Shown here piece after piece: positions 48,563-61,321 of a DNA stretch of 64,000 nucleotides; within the stretch, counting starts at the first letter, position 1; the number at the start of each line of letters is the position of its first letter. The notes beneath the pieces were generated by a model. The model searched no databases, had not been told where the DNA came from, and worked only from the letters and a program-made list of their open reading frames with translations. The position numbers and the translations under genes are program-made. The stretch comes from Plicaturopsis crispa FD-325 SS-3 (Eukaryota > Basidiomycota > Agaricomycetes > Amylocorticiales > Amylocorticiaceae), in assembly GCA_000827205.1 (NCBI GenBank), contig KN832565.1, positions 946,278-1,010,277 of the forward strand. Reading direction: 5' to 3'.

Positions 48563-50504
48563 ATGACGGCCATCTCGCTTTCCGCACCTGCGTCGGATAA
48601 AATTCGCATTGCAATCGTTAGTGTTGTTGCTGTTTTACCGTATCGTGTTATGCTAATCGTGCTCTTTTTTAGGCCCTTTCGGCTCTCAAATTTAAGCCAC
48701 CGGGACAGTGTTTCGAATGTGCGTGCGAGGATCTGTACACTGCATGTTGACGTGACCGGACTACGGCGCCTGCTACATATAGCATACGTCCTCGACCTTC
48801 ACGCCGCATTCCCATCATGCAGGCGATGCTCACAAGAAGAAGACCCGTGGCGAGACCGCGCACTTGCCCTTGAGACAAGTCTCGCGGAACTGAAGGAGAA
48901 GTACGAAAATGACCATCTCAGTATGTGCTTTCGATGTCCAGTCCTACCCCCATGTACCTTACTCTGATGATACGTAGAGCTACTAGCTCTCCGAGCGGAT
49001 GCATCCGCTCCCACGGCGAAGAAAAAAGTACGCCGCAAACCCCAGGAAGGAGTTGCCATGCATCTCCCTGCGGCTGGCGACGCTGTCGTTGATCCCTTTG
49101 TTGAATGTGAGTCGTCTTCATCCCATTTTGTCGCCGTGTTTGTCTTGCATCCATGCACGCAGGTCGTTTCTTTTGGATCCTCCCTTTGATTGCATACCAA
49201 ATTAGCATGAACACCGATATGCGACTCCTCGGAATGCTCGGTTTATGGCGTGTTTCGCCAATTCATATGCACACCTCCTTGATGAACATCGTTGACTCGC
49301 CGTACTGAACGGTAATCTGCTGCTGCTGCTGATTGTTCATCTCCGTTCTATGAATACAGGTCCTGAACTCCTAGCCTTTCTTGGTGACTCCTCCACTTCA
49401 ATTGTTTCCGCCTTTGACGCACTGGCCAAACTTAAACCTTCCACTGCACAATCCCGTGCGACTCCTTTGGCTTTTCTCATCCCTACGGCGACTCGTGCTC
49501 TCGAGACACTCGGATCCTTAGTCGTTAGCGTACTCCCGGGTGCATCCGCGGCTTCTTCGTTACCGGCCTCCCAAGTTCTCAAGGATGCCTCCGGACTCCT
49601 GCGCCATGTGCTCACGACAGCGGTGCCTCTGATGGTACTGAAAGTGCAGAGCCAGCTGAAATCCTCATCCCGTTCAGGTAAACTCTCAGCTGAAGTTGCG
49701 CTGGACGACTTTCTCAGCTTGCTGGCCTCCGTCCTCCTCGTGCCTCTGATTCGCGCGTTCAAACCGCTGTCACGGCTATACCTCGCGGCTGTATTCGATG
49801 GCACTCTCTGTGATACTGGCTATACGGGCTCCGCAGCTGGCGCTGATGTTCGCACATACGTGGCTATAGTGTTACGGCAGGCCGCGTCCACTTTAGGGAT
49901 GCTCTGTGCCAGCGCTGACACTGATCCTGCGACCGGTGTGCTCCAGCGCTGTGCGCGGAGCACGGTGGAGCGCCTTGCGCTTGAAGCCGTACGAGAGCTT
50001 GAAGCATTATCCGTGCACGACGATGCTCCCCTCCGCCAGCCAAGCTCGGACGACACGCTGCAGCGCGAGCGGCGTGTGTGGAGATTAGCGGATAAGGACG
50101 CCCAGTGCTTCCTCTGCGCCTCACTGCACACTTTCTTCGACATGTCCGTGTTTTCCTCAAGCTCATATCCAAATCCGAAGCGACCTGGAGAGCCTTCGCT
50201 GTCTGACCCTTCCACCGCGGAAGACGCTCATCTCCTACGGGACGGCATGCTGACATCATTGTCAGCGCTTCTTCGACGCCGATCGCAGCCTTGGACCCAT
50301 CTGGACTCACAAAACACAGCGGACGATTCGTCCAAGGACAACGGAGGACGAGAAGATGACGGATGTGGAGGCAAACAGGTACACCTCGAGGCGGGGAAGA
50401 TCACTGATCAAGTGGGGCATGGCATGATACTCTCAGTGATAGAGAAAGCGTGGCTGAGCGGTTTCGTCGATGGGACACTGATACTTGATTCTCGGGGCAT
50501 ATGA
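48563..50504 (+). CDS. Unknown protein with N-terminal coiled coil
   Basis: The putative ATG at 48563 (MTAISLSAPASDKIRIAI) is followed by short exons. One reads as coiled coil (ALETSLAELKEKYENDHLKL), then a basic segment PTAKKKVRRKPQEG. A long final exon (about 49361-50504) codes about 380 residues of mostly helical, Leu/Ala/Ser-rich sequence: STSIVSAFDALAKLKPS, DFLSLLASVLLVPLIRAF and DKDAQCFLCASLHTFFDMSV. I recognise no family. The open long exon with normal codon texture supports a real gene; the exact borders of exons 2-4 are uncertain. Confidence 0.65.
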
Positions 50505-51819
50505 GGGCCACAGGATGGCTTATCGCGGGGATATGTACTGATTCTGCAGACGTGCGGCCTCGAATGAAGAACACGAACTGATTTCTTGTGCTGTGCCGTC
50601 TGTTGGTCACTCAGCACTTCAAGGAGAGGAAACCTGTTTTGTAGAAAACACGCTGCGTATGCTCTACACATGTCTGCTGTATTTCGAGATCCATCCGTGC
50701 AGTGCTCCACCGCGCGTGTACGTTTGTCTACAGACTTGGAACAAAGTTCGTTATTTCAATGGGATGACCGGGAGCGTCTGCGTCAAATCTCCGAGGTCTG
50801 TGGGCACACGGCGTGTGAACTCGACTTGCCTGTTTGGGTTGCTCCGACACGTGAACGAGCGAACATACCGACGCTTGCCGAACCGAGCGTCGGTCGGTTA
50901 TGACCCTGCGCATACTTGATGGGAAACCAATTTACACTGATTTTCATGTGCACCATCAGCCGGCTCGCCTATCCTCGACCCGGGGCGGGGGCAGGGAGGG
51001 GCAGGGCGAGGACTGAGCTCGCTAATACGTGTCGGCGAGGGGGATCCAGTATGGCGGGGAAAAGGCAAGGCAACGGCGGACATGTGGACGCGATGTGGCC
51101 GGATAATCTGCGGGCATTGTGGGTGCGCATGGGTCCAATACTCCAACGAGGGTGTCGTGACACTGTGCGTGGCTGCTGCTGAACGTACTCGAGCGCTGCT
51201 TCGCTATATCTACGCGGCTCCGCCTCGTAAGAGCGGAGGAAGAAAGACGAGTCTTCGAAGGGACGGAATTGGATTGGATTGGCTCAGGATTGGCTGGCGC
51301 GACTGGGGCGCACTGATCCGGCGGAGGTAGGTCGCTAAGGAAGCGAGTTTTTACCCACTTTTTATGATGTACAAAACTTATTTTCCCGGCAAAAATGCGG
51401 GCAAAGGAGGTTGATAATTTACACGTGTGAATTAGCCGAGCGGCGCACCCCGGGCCACCATTGCAGAGGCCCGGCTACCGTTGTCGATGTCGATGTCGAT
51501 GAGCGATAGTAGCAGATGAAAGATACACGACGCTACGAACGACAGTGAGAAAGGAAATAGCAGAGCAGGACAGCGGAAAGAAGAGGGCCATCGATTGACA
51601 GCAGACGCCCAAATATTCCTCCGAGAAAGGACCAGCCACAATTCCCAAAGGGGCGGCGCGTCAAAAAAAAGCAGCCGAGATCCCATCGACACGTTTGAAC
51701 TCAAACCACCCTGTCGGACCAAGCCTCTTATAACTCTCCCACAAACCCGTTCCCTGCCACCCGTTCCTCCCTTTCTCCCCCTCCCCCTCCGCCACTATTA
51801 TCCAATACCCTCCTCCCCC
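50505..51819. other. Intergenic region, no gene assigned
   Basis: 1.3 kb. It holds overlapping short frames (for example 50586-50903) without recognisable content and a (GTCGAT)3 microsatellite near 51484-51501. The final 200 bp are pyrimidine-rich just before the FYVE gene (CTCCCCCTCC), as is common in fungal promoters. Confidence 0.4.
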
Positions 51820-53067
51820 ATGTCTGCTCTTGCTGTCGCGCTTGCTGCTTTTGCTGTAGAGCCTCCTCAGAAGGTCATCGCGGGCGCCACGTCGGACGCT
51901 CAGCACCTTTCTAAAGAGTCTACGCAAGGTTCGTTTTTCACATTTCACATTCTTCATCTCGCGTTTTCAACGGTCGTGCTGCCAGATGTATGCGAGCGAG
52001 CCTCATGCTCGAACCAACAACCCTTGACGACAAGCTCGTGCGAATCGAGTGCACCTATAGGGCCGCAACTCGCCACGATTCCACTTCGGAGAAATGAGCA
52101 CTTAGCTGTGTTACTGCCGAAGCACCTCTGGAAGGTATGTGCGCGTGTCTTTTTAACACCCTTCACTGTTCTAACGCGTTCACAGCCCGACTCGATGGCA
52201 TCCAAGTGCGACAACTTTTACTGTCAATTACGATTCTCTCTCTTTGAACGCCGTCACGTGGGTCCTACTAGCTACTATGTCCGTTGCTGTACCGGGTGCT
52301 AACTTTTCACACAGCATTGCAGAAAGTGCGGCGGTGTATTCTGCCAAAACTGCTCGTCTCGTGTGATGCAGTTACTGGACACGTCCAATCTCTCGTTCAT
52401 TCATCCTCCCCGCAATGTACCCATATCAGCATTCGAGTCTCCAAACTCTCCGGTCGCGCCTTGTCGCGTCTGCACCGACTGCTGGGATCAAGTGAACGGA
52501 ACCCCTCGCGGCTCTCCACGCTCACCCTCCCACTCACTGCCACATTCGGCGCCAATATCTGTGACGCCCAACCCTCTGCAATCAGAGTCGTCGTCACTTT
52601 CCTCTAGCGTTTCGACGCCACCGAATGGCCTTCCTCCTATGCCTAAGCGCGCTCTCCGTGGCGTTGCTTCGAATTCTCAACTTTCCCTGCGCCGCGCCAA
52701 CACGCGTGGCTCACTTCTGGCTCTCTCCGATGCAAGCTCTAGCCAACAGGGCCATACACAGCTTATCCCGGAGCCCGAGCCCTCCTACGGTGAACTCGAC
52801 GCGTACCCGCTTCGGCGTGCGAGTGCCTTGTGTAAACTCAGCGGTGGTGGCCGGTGGGTGCCGAAACACGAACTCCCTCACCCCGGCTATCGGATACCGG
52901 GCGGCAAAGCGCTTTTCGAGATCGAGATGGACCGCGAGGAAGAGGCCGAACGGCTGCGCCGGCTGAACCCAGTTGTTCACGACGGCGACTTCCAGTACCG
53001 ATTCCTCTGCCATCCACCGCCCTCACCCATCCTCTCCGCCAGCCCGTACCAGATGTCGGCGTACTGA
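51820..53067 (+). CDS. FYVE-type zinc-finger protein
   Basis: ATG 51820 (MSALAVALAAFAVEPPQK). Several short exons build a FYVE finger: WKPDSMASKCDNFYC, then FERRHHCRKCGGVFCQNC and CRVCTDCWD. The RRHHCRKCG sequence is the PI3P-binding signature of FYVE domains, implying endosomal membranes. The C-terminal two thirds are Ser/Pro-rich and low complexity. A short conserved-looking end reads LNPVVHDGDFQYRFLCHPPP. Stop TGA 53065-53067. Function beyond likely PI3P binding is not evident. Confidence 0.85.
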
Positions 53068-53494
53068 TTGGAGTACCATCCCGCGACACCTACCCACCCC
53101 CCTCGTATTGTTATTGCTGTATATTCGCACCCCCTCATATGCCTCCCCCTTGTAACATCTTGGCCCGCTGTCTGCTTTCCTGTTCCCCTGTCCATATACC
53201 GCCTGTTGCACCAGCTTTCCCTTCCGCGCTGTCTCATTCTTGGTTATATACCACTGCCCCTCGTACATACCATGTCCTACTCTCGTCACATTTTTTTTTG
53301 GTTAGCACCGTTGTCGTGTCCTCTCCCCAACCCATAGTTATTTTGTTGGTTTGGACAAGTTGGCTGTGGTTAGGTTACACTTTGGTTGCGTTGTTGCTTC
53401 GTACCATACTGTCCGCTGTTATTATATACTCTATAATACCGTAAATATTCGAATAGACTCTACATGCTGTTGCCTCTAGCTTTGCCTCTGCGTA

Positions 53495-54416
53495 TTGAGC
53501 AAGTCGTTGTGGGTGTTCGAACGTCTTCGCAGGAGCGTTGAATTCGTGCCAGGCGAAGACTCGGAGCCAGCGCCACCGGCTAGCAGTTTAACGTTTGAAG
53601 ATGCTCTACCAAACCACGATCCACCACCGACACTGCCGAGATCTACTAAGGTAAGTACTAGGGTCGCTATTGAGTAGACATGTAGTGTGCAGAATACTGA
53701 TATCGATATATCAGCGGCACGGGCTTTCGGCGACTCTCAAGCTTGCTGAACATGCTGGAGACGGCCATACGCCCCAACCGATCCAGAGCATCATCAACCA
53801 TCCATGACAGTGAGTGCAAAAGCCCGACCCGGTGCATCAGGGTGATAGATACCGCGAGGGTAAATCACAGTTTACTGTATGTCCACGGCGAGAGTCATTC
53901 TGATTGAGCTGTTGCGTGCAGCGGCGGCAGCCTCCGCGACCTTTGGAGTTTCCAAACCTACTCCCCGTACGATTCTTGGTCCTGTCCGTGAGGACCGTGA
54001 AGCGACGAGGTGCGCTGTGGCCATACTTTTAGGTGGACTGAACTAACCAACTCGTCGGCAGCAGGCATTTATTGCCCAGTACGAACCTCGGTGCGATGCG
54101 CCGGGATTGTGGAACGGGATGTTACACCGCGCTGCATGGACACGCCCAGGGTTCGCATGCCCAGCTTTGTCTGGAGTATCGACTTCTTGGAATGGTGGCT
54201 ACGCCGTTCCAGAGGGTGCGAGTCACGGAATTGACGCTGAGACGCGCCGACGCCTGAAGCGTCGCATGGTGGCAGTCCAGACGTGTCCAGTACTCACTGG
54301 TGCGCCCAGCGCAGCACGACGACTCGCCAGAGTCGATAAGTCGTGCGTGCGTTCTTTATGCTATGATCCATGCCACTGCAGTGTACAACGTGTGTACACG
54401 CTCGTTCACCGGTGAG
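53495..54416 (+). other. Possible split gene or remnant, unassigned
   Basis: Several plus-strand open segments could be exons: one from 53495 (MSKSLWVFERLRRSVEFV) ending at a GTAAGT donor at 53651; one reading GFRRLSSLLNMLETAIRP near 53715-53800; one reading FGVSKPTPRTILGPVRED near 53940-54000; and a longer one after an AG at 54062. I could not join them into one convincing protein and recognise no family. The rest of 53068-55079 shows nothing clear, apart from a 104-codon frame at 54753-55067 with no recognisable content. Confidence 0.25.
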
Positions 54417-55079
54417 TACTGCATATTGGCAACCCCACTTGAAGCGCTCATTTGACTTGCTTAAGTAGAAGCACGGCTAAAGCAAGTCGACATCAATCGG
54501 GGCAATAGGTGACAAGCTCGAAAACGGCTGAGTTGAAAACAGAAACAGTGGTGGGTCAATAGCCCCTGCATACATATTACAGTTTACGCTCACTATACTT
54601 ACTGGAAATAGAACCGCCCGCAGTTAAGCTAGGCCCTGACAAGTGTCAGAGCTCTATGATCATCCCGGACCACCTAGTACTCTGGAATTGGCACAGGCTC
54701 TCGCATATCGTGTCTGAGCGAAGCGCCCAGGAGACGGGTCTGCTTGTGATCCTTGTCGCTCATGAATTTTGAAACTTTGCATAGACATATGTTCGAGTAC
54801 AAAGTATTAGTGCACAGTATCTGTGACTTCAAGCTCTTTTATAATGGATTATTCAACGCGGTACAAACGCTTGACAAACGTCATAGCCAAGACGACGCGT
54901 GCTGGTATGTCTGGGCAACGCGAAGATTAGGCTGGGCGTGCTTGGACTTCATCAAGCAATGTGAATACCAAGGACTTTACAACGCTGTCAGAGCTCCCTC
55001 AGCTGCAGACCTGCATACCTCTTCGTTACACTCCCTCCCGCTTGTACTGACAATATCTCGATCGTGAACCGCTCTCGAA

Positions 55080-56934
55080 ATGACCGCGCCGAGCTTGCAG
55101 CGCTCGCCATCGTCGTTCAAACTTCAGCACTCGTCTCCACTCGAAACGCTCGTTCGAAGAGCGTCTAACAAGGAGACCAGAGGCCAAGCGTCGTCGCCGT
55201 CAAGTCATTCTAGACGAGCAAACTCTCCGTCGAATCCACCGCTGGACCAACATCTGCAGTCGCCGAGCAGTGCGACGCCGCGATCGGGGTCGGGGAGGGC
55301 ACCGTCGTCGCCCTTGCTCCATACTCAATTCCGCAGCTCGACCGCAACCTCGTTTCAGTCAAACGACAACAGCTCCGTATTCCACGATAGATCGCAGGGC
55401 TACGCAGACGATTCCCAGGAGATCCAATATTACCGCCAGGGCGACGACGAGAGTGTGTACTCTGCACAACATTCGGTCTCACCGTCGACGGAGCGAAACT
55501 GGGACTATTATGAGAGTCAGTATCCGGATGGATACCGCGAGTCATGGCAGTCGACAGACACTGCGACGCCCGATAGGACCGGCGCTACTCATTCCCCCAT
55601 ACCGACACTCGTAGTCTCGAATCACGATACCCACGGGCACGCACACGGGCAGCCCTCTCGTCCAGAGAGAGTCCCTGTTATGGCGGGTATAGCCAGGGAT
55701 TACTCTGGTCGGCCTGCTATCCTATTACCCACAGACGAACACAAACGACAGGTCTTAGAACGAAACGCCCGACGAGGCCAGTCTCCCCTTCCCTCTCCCC
55801 AACCCACTCCTTCGTCGTCGCATTCTACCATGGATATGTACCGAGAGTCGGGATCGAGGAGTCCTAGCTCTAGCGTAGGAAGATCGCCTTCTCCGTCGCA
55901 GTTTCCAGGTACTCCTCAACTAGCGTCCCGCCAGCCGTCGACCGCAGCTTCTGGCCCTTCGTCAAGGTCCCCGTCTCCTTCAGTGTCACCACATCCTTCA
56001 CAAGGCCAATTCGCGCAGCCCTCGTATGCGAACTCCCGACCCGCTCCGTCGCATTCGTCTTCCGATAATCACATAGCATTACCCGGTCGCCCGCCGTCCA
56101 TAGTACGAGCGTCCTCGTCGACGAGCGTCTATTCTGCTTATTCCTTCTACAACCTCGACGACGCTGCGTCCTCTCCAACCGGCAGCAGCAGAAATTCCCC
56201 CGTACCTCAAGTTGTGCCACCCAACGGTAACCAGGGTCGGCAAACGCCACTTTCGCAGCCAAAGTCGCCGGGGCCGATCAGTGTGGTGGAGCCATCGCAG
56301 GGACCGTCGACGCCGCAGGAGTACTTGCAGCTTGGCATTCAGCATCACGAAGCGAATCGACTGCAAGACTCTGCGGTCTGTTTCGAGAAGAGTGCTACGC
56401 TGGACGGCGGTTGTGGGGTAGGGATGCTGATGTGGGGCCTTACGTTGAGACACGGTTGGGGGTGCGAGAAGAATGAGAAGAACGGGTTCAAGTGGCTGAG
56501 AAAGGCGGCCGAGATGGCGACGGAAGACTTAGAGAGTGCGAGGGAGGGCGCTTCCCAGGTAAGTGCCACCCATATACTGCTCGTATCGCCCTCACCCCCG
56601 ACATTCGGCAGAATGAGCTCGTCCTCGCCATATATGAGGTGGCGCAGTGTTTCTTCCAAGGCTGGGGTGTACCGAAGGACCAGAAGATGGCTGTCAGTTA
56701 TTACCTTGTGGCGGCACGTCTTGGCGATGCGGACGCTCAGCAAGATCTGGCCTTTTGTTTGGCCAATGGCAAAGGTTGCAAGAAAGACCGGAAGGAAGCT
56801 GCAAAATGGTATCGTGCTGCAGTGAGTATGATATCTGGATCTGTGTACATTGTGTACTCATCTGGTTTGGAAAGGTTGCTCAGGGTGCAAGTGATGTAGG
56901 GCTTGCATGGATTTACAAGGAGAAGTTTGCATGA
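55080..56934 (+). CDS. Sel1-repeat (TPR-like) protein with disordered N-terminus
   Basis: ATG 55080 (MTAPSLQRSPSSFKLQHSS). The first 400 residues are Ser/Pro/Thr/Gln-rich and probably disordered. The C-terminal part carries Sel1-like repeats: EYLQLGIQHHEANRLQDSA, GMLMWGLTLRHGWGCEKNEK, YEVAQCFFQGWGVPKDQKMA and LAFCLANGKGCKKDRKEAAK. It finishes QGASDVGLAWIYKEKFA. Two introns interrupt the repeats (after 56558 and 56822). The layout resembles fungal Chs4/Skt5- or Dsf2-type Sel1 proteins, scaffold proteins linked to cell-wall synthesis or cell polarity; which one is unclear. No C-terminal CaaX box is seen. Confidence 0.8.
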
Positions 56935-58528
56935 GCAAGCATTGTACCCTGGACATTGTACCTGACTCATTCCCAATATTTGCTATGTGGCCTGTAATCC
57001 TTGGCTAGAGCTGTGCATATGCTCCAAGACATCGGACAAAGTAAGGCTCTCTGGGTGTCTACGCTAAGACACAGTGAAGATGAATGTGACACCAGTATGG
57101 GATCCCCAGAAGCAATCACCTTGCTTGTCAAGGTCTTTCCCATGTCACAATTGTGGCACAGTTAACCCTCACATTGGGGACGGGCAATGCAGATTGTACA
57201 GTCGCTTTTGTAGGTAGTGATAGGTAAGATAAGTAATAGTCGTCGTGAGGCATAAGGAAAAAATGAACAAATGAGAAACCAAACTGCGGGAGGCTCTACT
57301 CTGAGCCCGCTGCGCTCAACACAGAAACACTGTGGGAAGGCCGACTTGGCAGCCCTCTGTAAACTACAAGCGTGCTAAAGGGAGAAAGAGAAAGAAGACA
57401 GGGATGGTGGGTGGGATCGCGAAACTGGAAGGGTGACTGGACGGGATGAGACGGGATGAGACGATGCGCTGTGCGCGCGACGAGACCGAAGACGAGGAAA
57501 ATGAAAGAAAAGCTGATGATGAACTCTGCATTTATATACCGCAGCAGGCAAACAAGTGCCAAGAGCGGGCCTACAGTACATGTGTAAAGTAGGTAAACGA
57601 CGGGGTTCTCAAACATAGTGAACGACGAGAGGTCAATGGGGGGAGGGTAGAGGGGGTAGTCGAAATTGCTCGGTAACGGGTTATAAGTAGCATAATGAGG
57701 CATAAGTAAGGCTAGGTCGGAACAATGAAGCAGGCGGCGGGTGAGCAAAGCTCATAAAACGGCAAACGAATCTGTAACTGTCCTTCCCCGAGACTCACAA
57801 AAAAACTCCACCCCAGTCCTGCAAACGGCCCATTCATCATCTCAAACACCTCTCTCGCACCCGACTCTTCACCCTTCTCACCCGACTCCCAGGCCTTGCA
57901 AATCTGGCCAATGGGCTTAAAAGCCTGATCGCGTTAGCACCTTTACTGGGGTGTACCAGAGATAGAAAACCGATTGTCGAATGATGTATGTTGTGGATGG
58001 ATGGAGTGAGTGAGTGGAAAAGTGAGTGGAATCCGGTCAAGTTGTGAGCGAGGCCGTAGTGTCAAGGGATTACATAAGTGGGGCCAGGGCATACGAGTGC
58101 CTAACGTCGATTGGTGAATGCGGATGTGCGCACAGCGGCCGGATGACGCTGCTAACCGGTCGTGTACAAAGCCGCGAGGTTGTTGTTGGAGTCAATGAAG
58201 GCTCTGGACGGCGTGGATGAGGAATGCGGAGTGGGGAATGGGATGGATGGCTCAGTCCTTGCTCGGATGCACCTCAGTTGGCGGGTTTGGTCTACGGGGT
58301 GAGTCATGGACTCGTTGGTGCTACGACAATCTCGAAAGTGGCGGCGGGGCGATGGGAGCAGTTGACTTTGGTGGTGCCATGGGTGCTGAGGACGTGAGCT
58401 CTGCAAGCTCGCTGTGTGGAAGCGACACCACCATCCTTGCCCAGCAAAAAAGCGTGGGAAAAACTCGACCAGGTGGTGGTACGAGTTCAAGGAGCTCAAT
58501 GAAAGAAAAGCAACCTTTAGTTCGCTCT
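56935..58528. other. Gene-poor region after the Sel1 gene
   Basis: About 1.6 kb. A minus-strand stretch at 57790-57925 reads like an exon (PIGQICKAWESGEKGEES then FEMMNGPFAGLGWSFF), preceded by a possible acceptor CAG, but no matching upstream exon was found. A 12-bp unit (GACGGGATGAGA) is doubled near 57440-57464. Other frames look like chance. Confidence 0.35.
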
Positions 58529-59161
58529 GGGACACGCATTCCGGAGATAGCCGGACATTTACATAACGGCAATATATTCACCTGAACGCTCGTACCGCTC
58601 CAGGGAGAGCGTATGGTGCTCTTTTGACACCGTAAAAAGTATGACAATTGTCTAACCATGTACATAGACCCCTCTGAATTTTTTCAGCGGTGGGGGTGGC
58701 CCAAAAACTGAGCGCGAGACAAATTTGCAGTTTCCCCCGCGGAAATGCCCCAATTTTTGCGTTTCTTGGGCGTACCTCGGCGTTCCCCGCGTGTCCCATG
58801 AAAAAAACTCGACTTAGATCTTCATGGGACACGCATAATATGGCAGGCATGCCCTGCGACATCGTGTGAAATAAGTCTTTGAGGCACCTGGGACACGCAC
58901 CAGCGTTTAGACAGGTTTAGGCGCGTCGAGCGCGCTTCTTCGGTGCTCGGCACCATCAATTGGGTCCCCAGCGACGTAACATTGCACGGCTATCTAAGTA
59001 CACTGTTCTCGATGTCTTCGGAGCCCGTCCGACGCCGTTAGTGCCCCTCCCTCGTCGTACACGACCTCGAGCACGCCATTTCACAAGGCGCGCTCATCAC
59101 GTGATTTATTGTGTCCCGGGACACGCTGTTTGTCAGCAATAACCGCGCGCCACCGTGTCCC
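58529..59161. repeat. Cluster of GGGACACGC motifs, including a 14-bp inverted repeat
   Basis: GGGACACGC occurs at 58529, 58826, 58890 and 59118. Its reverse complement occurs at 58789, and shortened (CGTGTCCC) at 59154. The copies at 58789-58802 and 58821-58834 form a perfect 14-bp inverted repeat around an 18-nt spacer. The spacing could reflect two small elements with inverted ends (58529-58797 and 58826-59161), but no target-site duplication was found. Confidence 0.45.
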
Positions 59162-59984
59162 ATGAAAGGAAAGCTGAAGAAAAAGACAGATGGTGCCGCC
59201 GCAAAAAGGTCTGCACGGTGCACGTGTGCGGTGCTCCCTCCCAATCTCCTCGATCTCTGTAAATCTGCAAACTGCAAAGTTCCGAATTCCGACGTGCACA
59301 CCGCAGAACGGTAAACCACCTCGGACGGTGGTAAATTCTATTCCTCATTCTACAGCCCACATCTCGTTTAGCGTTGGTGAGAGTTATGGTAGAGACTTTT
59401 GCTCCTATAAAAACGTTCAAGCCCGATTTTGTTATTTTTGCCTATATGCTTCAATACGAGTCACGGACAAATAATAACTCAAGAACCAGAGCAAAATAAA
59501 AAAATTGAGCTTGAACGTTCTGTTGCCCGGGTCTTACTTGGTAGGTTGGAATGTTTAAATGGGCAGAAACGGATCTGTGGAAGCCAAAATAGAGGCCAAT
59601 GTTTTGCAGTGAATTTACTTGGTGGCGCGACACGACACGTTGAATCCAAGTGAAGACTTTTTTACAGTGTAAGTCTTATACCATCTGAGGGATGTTAAGC
59701 TAAGCTCCAAATTTTGGTACAGCACATCAGACGACCTCTATCATCATTCCCGAGGTCTCAAATGTAGTCCCACTTCAATATTCGTTGTTGAGGACATCAA
59801 TCTTGGCTAACTGTATCAGTGCTTTCCTTTTTAGGACAACACGTTTTTCACGGCGCATCACCAATCCATCGCGCCGCTCGACCTCTTCGACCGTACCCTT
59901 CACTCTCTCTGTCCTAAGGGGACAGTTTACTCTATGGTTAATCTAATCTATTTATTTCTGGTCATATTATGCTTGCTTAACGTA

Positions 59985-61321
59985 ATGTCAACTCCTAGTC
60001 TCAATAACATGGGCAGGTCTGCACGCTCAAATCTCCAGAAAACCATCCTTCGTTGTGCTCAGCTCTATGCCCATCCCGGAGACAAGGAGAACGACGACCC
60101 GCTACACCCATCTGCTACACGACTCAAAGCTGTCGAATATGCACGAGACACAGCTCAAGAGACACAGCTCAAGAGTGTGCCCAGAACTACGAGGCAAAAT
60201 TCAGGAAGGAACATCGAAAGGTCCTGCCACGCGCTGATAATACTCATGGCCAAAAAAAGTAATGAGAATGTGTAACTTGTTGTTTGCTGGACTCAATCCA
60301 ATATATGGGGACAAATCTGGTGCTATAGTGTCTAAAGGGTCTCTAAAGCATCATTATCATCATGCTTGCAGAGCAGTCAATGGTATCACGGTGGTGGTGC
60401 GGGGCAAGAAAGAGCAGTCCAAAAAATCAAATTTTTCCACTCTAAGGAAAAAATTATATGCTATCCAGGTCCTTTGCAGCGCTCAAGAGTAGGTCAATAC
60501 AAGTTGATTTATAGCAGGGATCATGGCAATTGGTGGGTGTTTGGGGCTGCTAGAGAGGCGCGAAGTTGACCATTTTGACAAGAAAATGGTGAGGAGTTGC
60601 CATAAATAGTAACTAAATTACCTAAAATGGGAATTTTGCCTTTCATTCTGTCAACTTTGCGCCTCCATAGCACTCCCAAATGCCCTACAAGTGTCATGAG
60701 TTATTCCATAAATCAACTTATATCACCCTATTCTTTAACGCTGAGATGGAGGTAGTCACACTATAATTTTTCTGGCCGAGTTAGTTTTTGGGGTCATTTT
60801 TCCTCACCTTACTGCAGCGTCACCGTTCTACAGACCAGTTTGAAGATGTGATAGATAGCATGCTCTGAGGACCCTCTAAACACTGTAGCACAAGTTTTAT
60901 CTACATGTGCGAGATTGAGGCCATTAAGCAAGAAATTATGCATTCTCATTACTTTTTTTGGCCATGAGTACAAAGGACGATCTTCGTCGTCGACTAGAAT
61001 CGGCGACTGCCTCTGCGGAGCAGGAGCTCTTGAGAGCTGAATCGTCGAGCCATGCGCTCACCGTTGCCCGTGCCAAACTCGAAAGGCAAAAGCGCGGAAC
61101 TCGAGCGGCAAAGCGCCCAGAATGCCGAGCTCAAAAAAATCGAAAAACGCGCTGCACATGCGCAACAGCCGACACCTCATGCAGTAGCCCTTGTGCAATG
61201 GAACACAGATTTTCCCATAATCGTCAATGCAATGGAACCGGAGAAAGTCCTGCACAGCCACTTACTCACCTTTGGGGCATTTCGGCTTGTCCGGCACCTT
61301 GCGCTACCCTTCGGACCTTGA
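59985..61321 (+). pseudogene. Decayed coiled-coil ORF interrupted by a MITE
   Basis: From ATG 59985 (MSTPSLNNMGRSARSNLQ) a protein-like frame runs LRCAQLYAHPGDKENDDPL. A tandem 14-bp duplication at 60147-60174 shifts it. In the other frame it continues AQNYEAKFRKEHRKVLPRAD up to the TA where the MITE sits, and resumes in phase after it with TKDDLRRRLESATASAEQEL. A further 1-base shift near 61094 precedes LERQSAQNAELKKIEKRAA, and it closes at a TGA at 61319. It is helical and charged throughout. The family is unknown. Confidence 0.55.
60243..60968. mobile_element. TA-flanked MITE-like element, 726 bp
   Basis: Perfect 28-bp inverted ends (60243-60270 and 60941-60968) start CTCATGGCCAAAAAAAG and extend imperfectly inward. 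TA flanks both sides (60241-60242, 60969-60970), as expected for Tc1/mariner-type insertion. There is no transposase inside, only a 76-codon frame of no clear meaning. The surrounding reading frame is continuous across the TA if the element is left out. Confidence 0.7.

Noticed and set aside
57296-57748. 150-codon minus-strand ORF with hydrophobic stretches
   Set aside because: No recognisable family, no supporting exons, and the hydrophobic text comes from pyrimidine-rich sequence; kept only as part of the gene-poor region.
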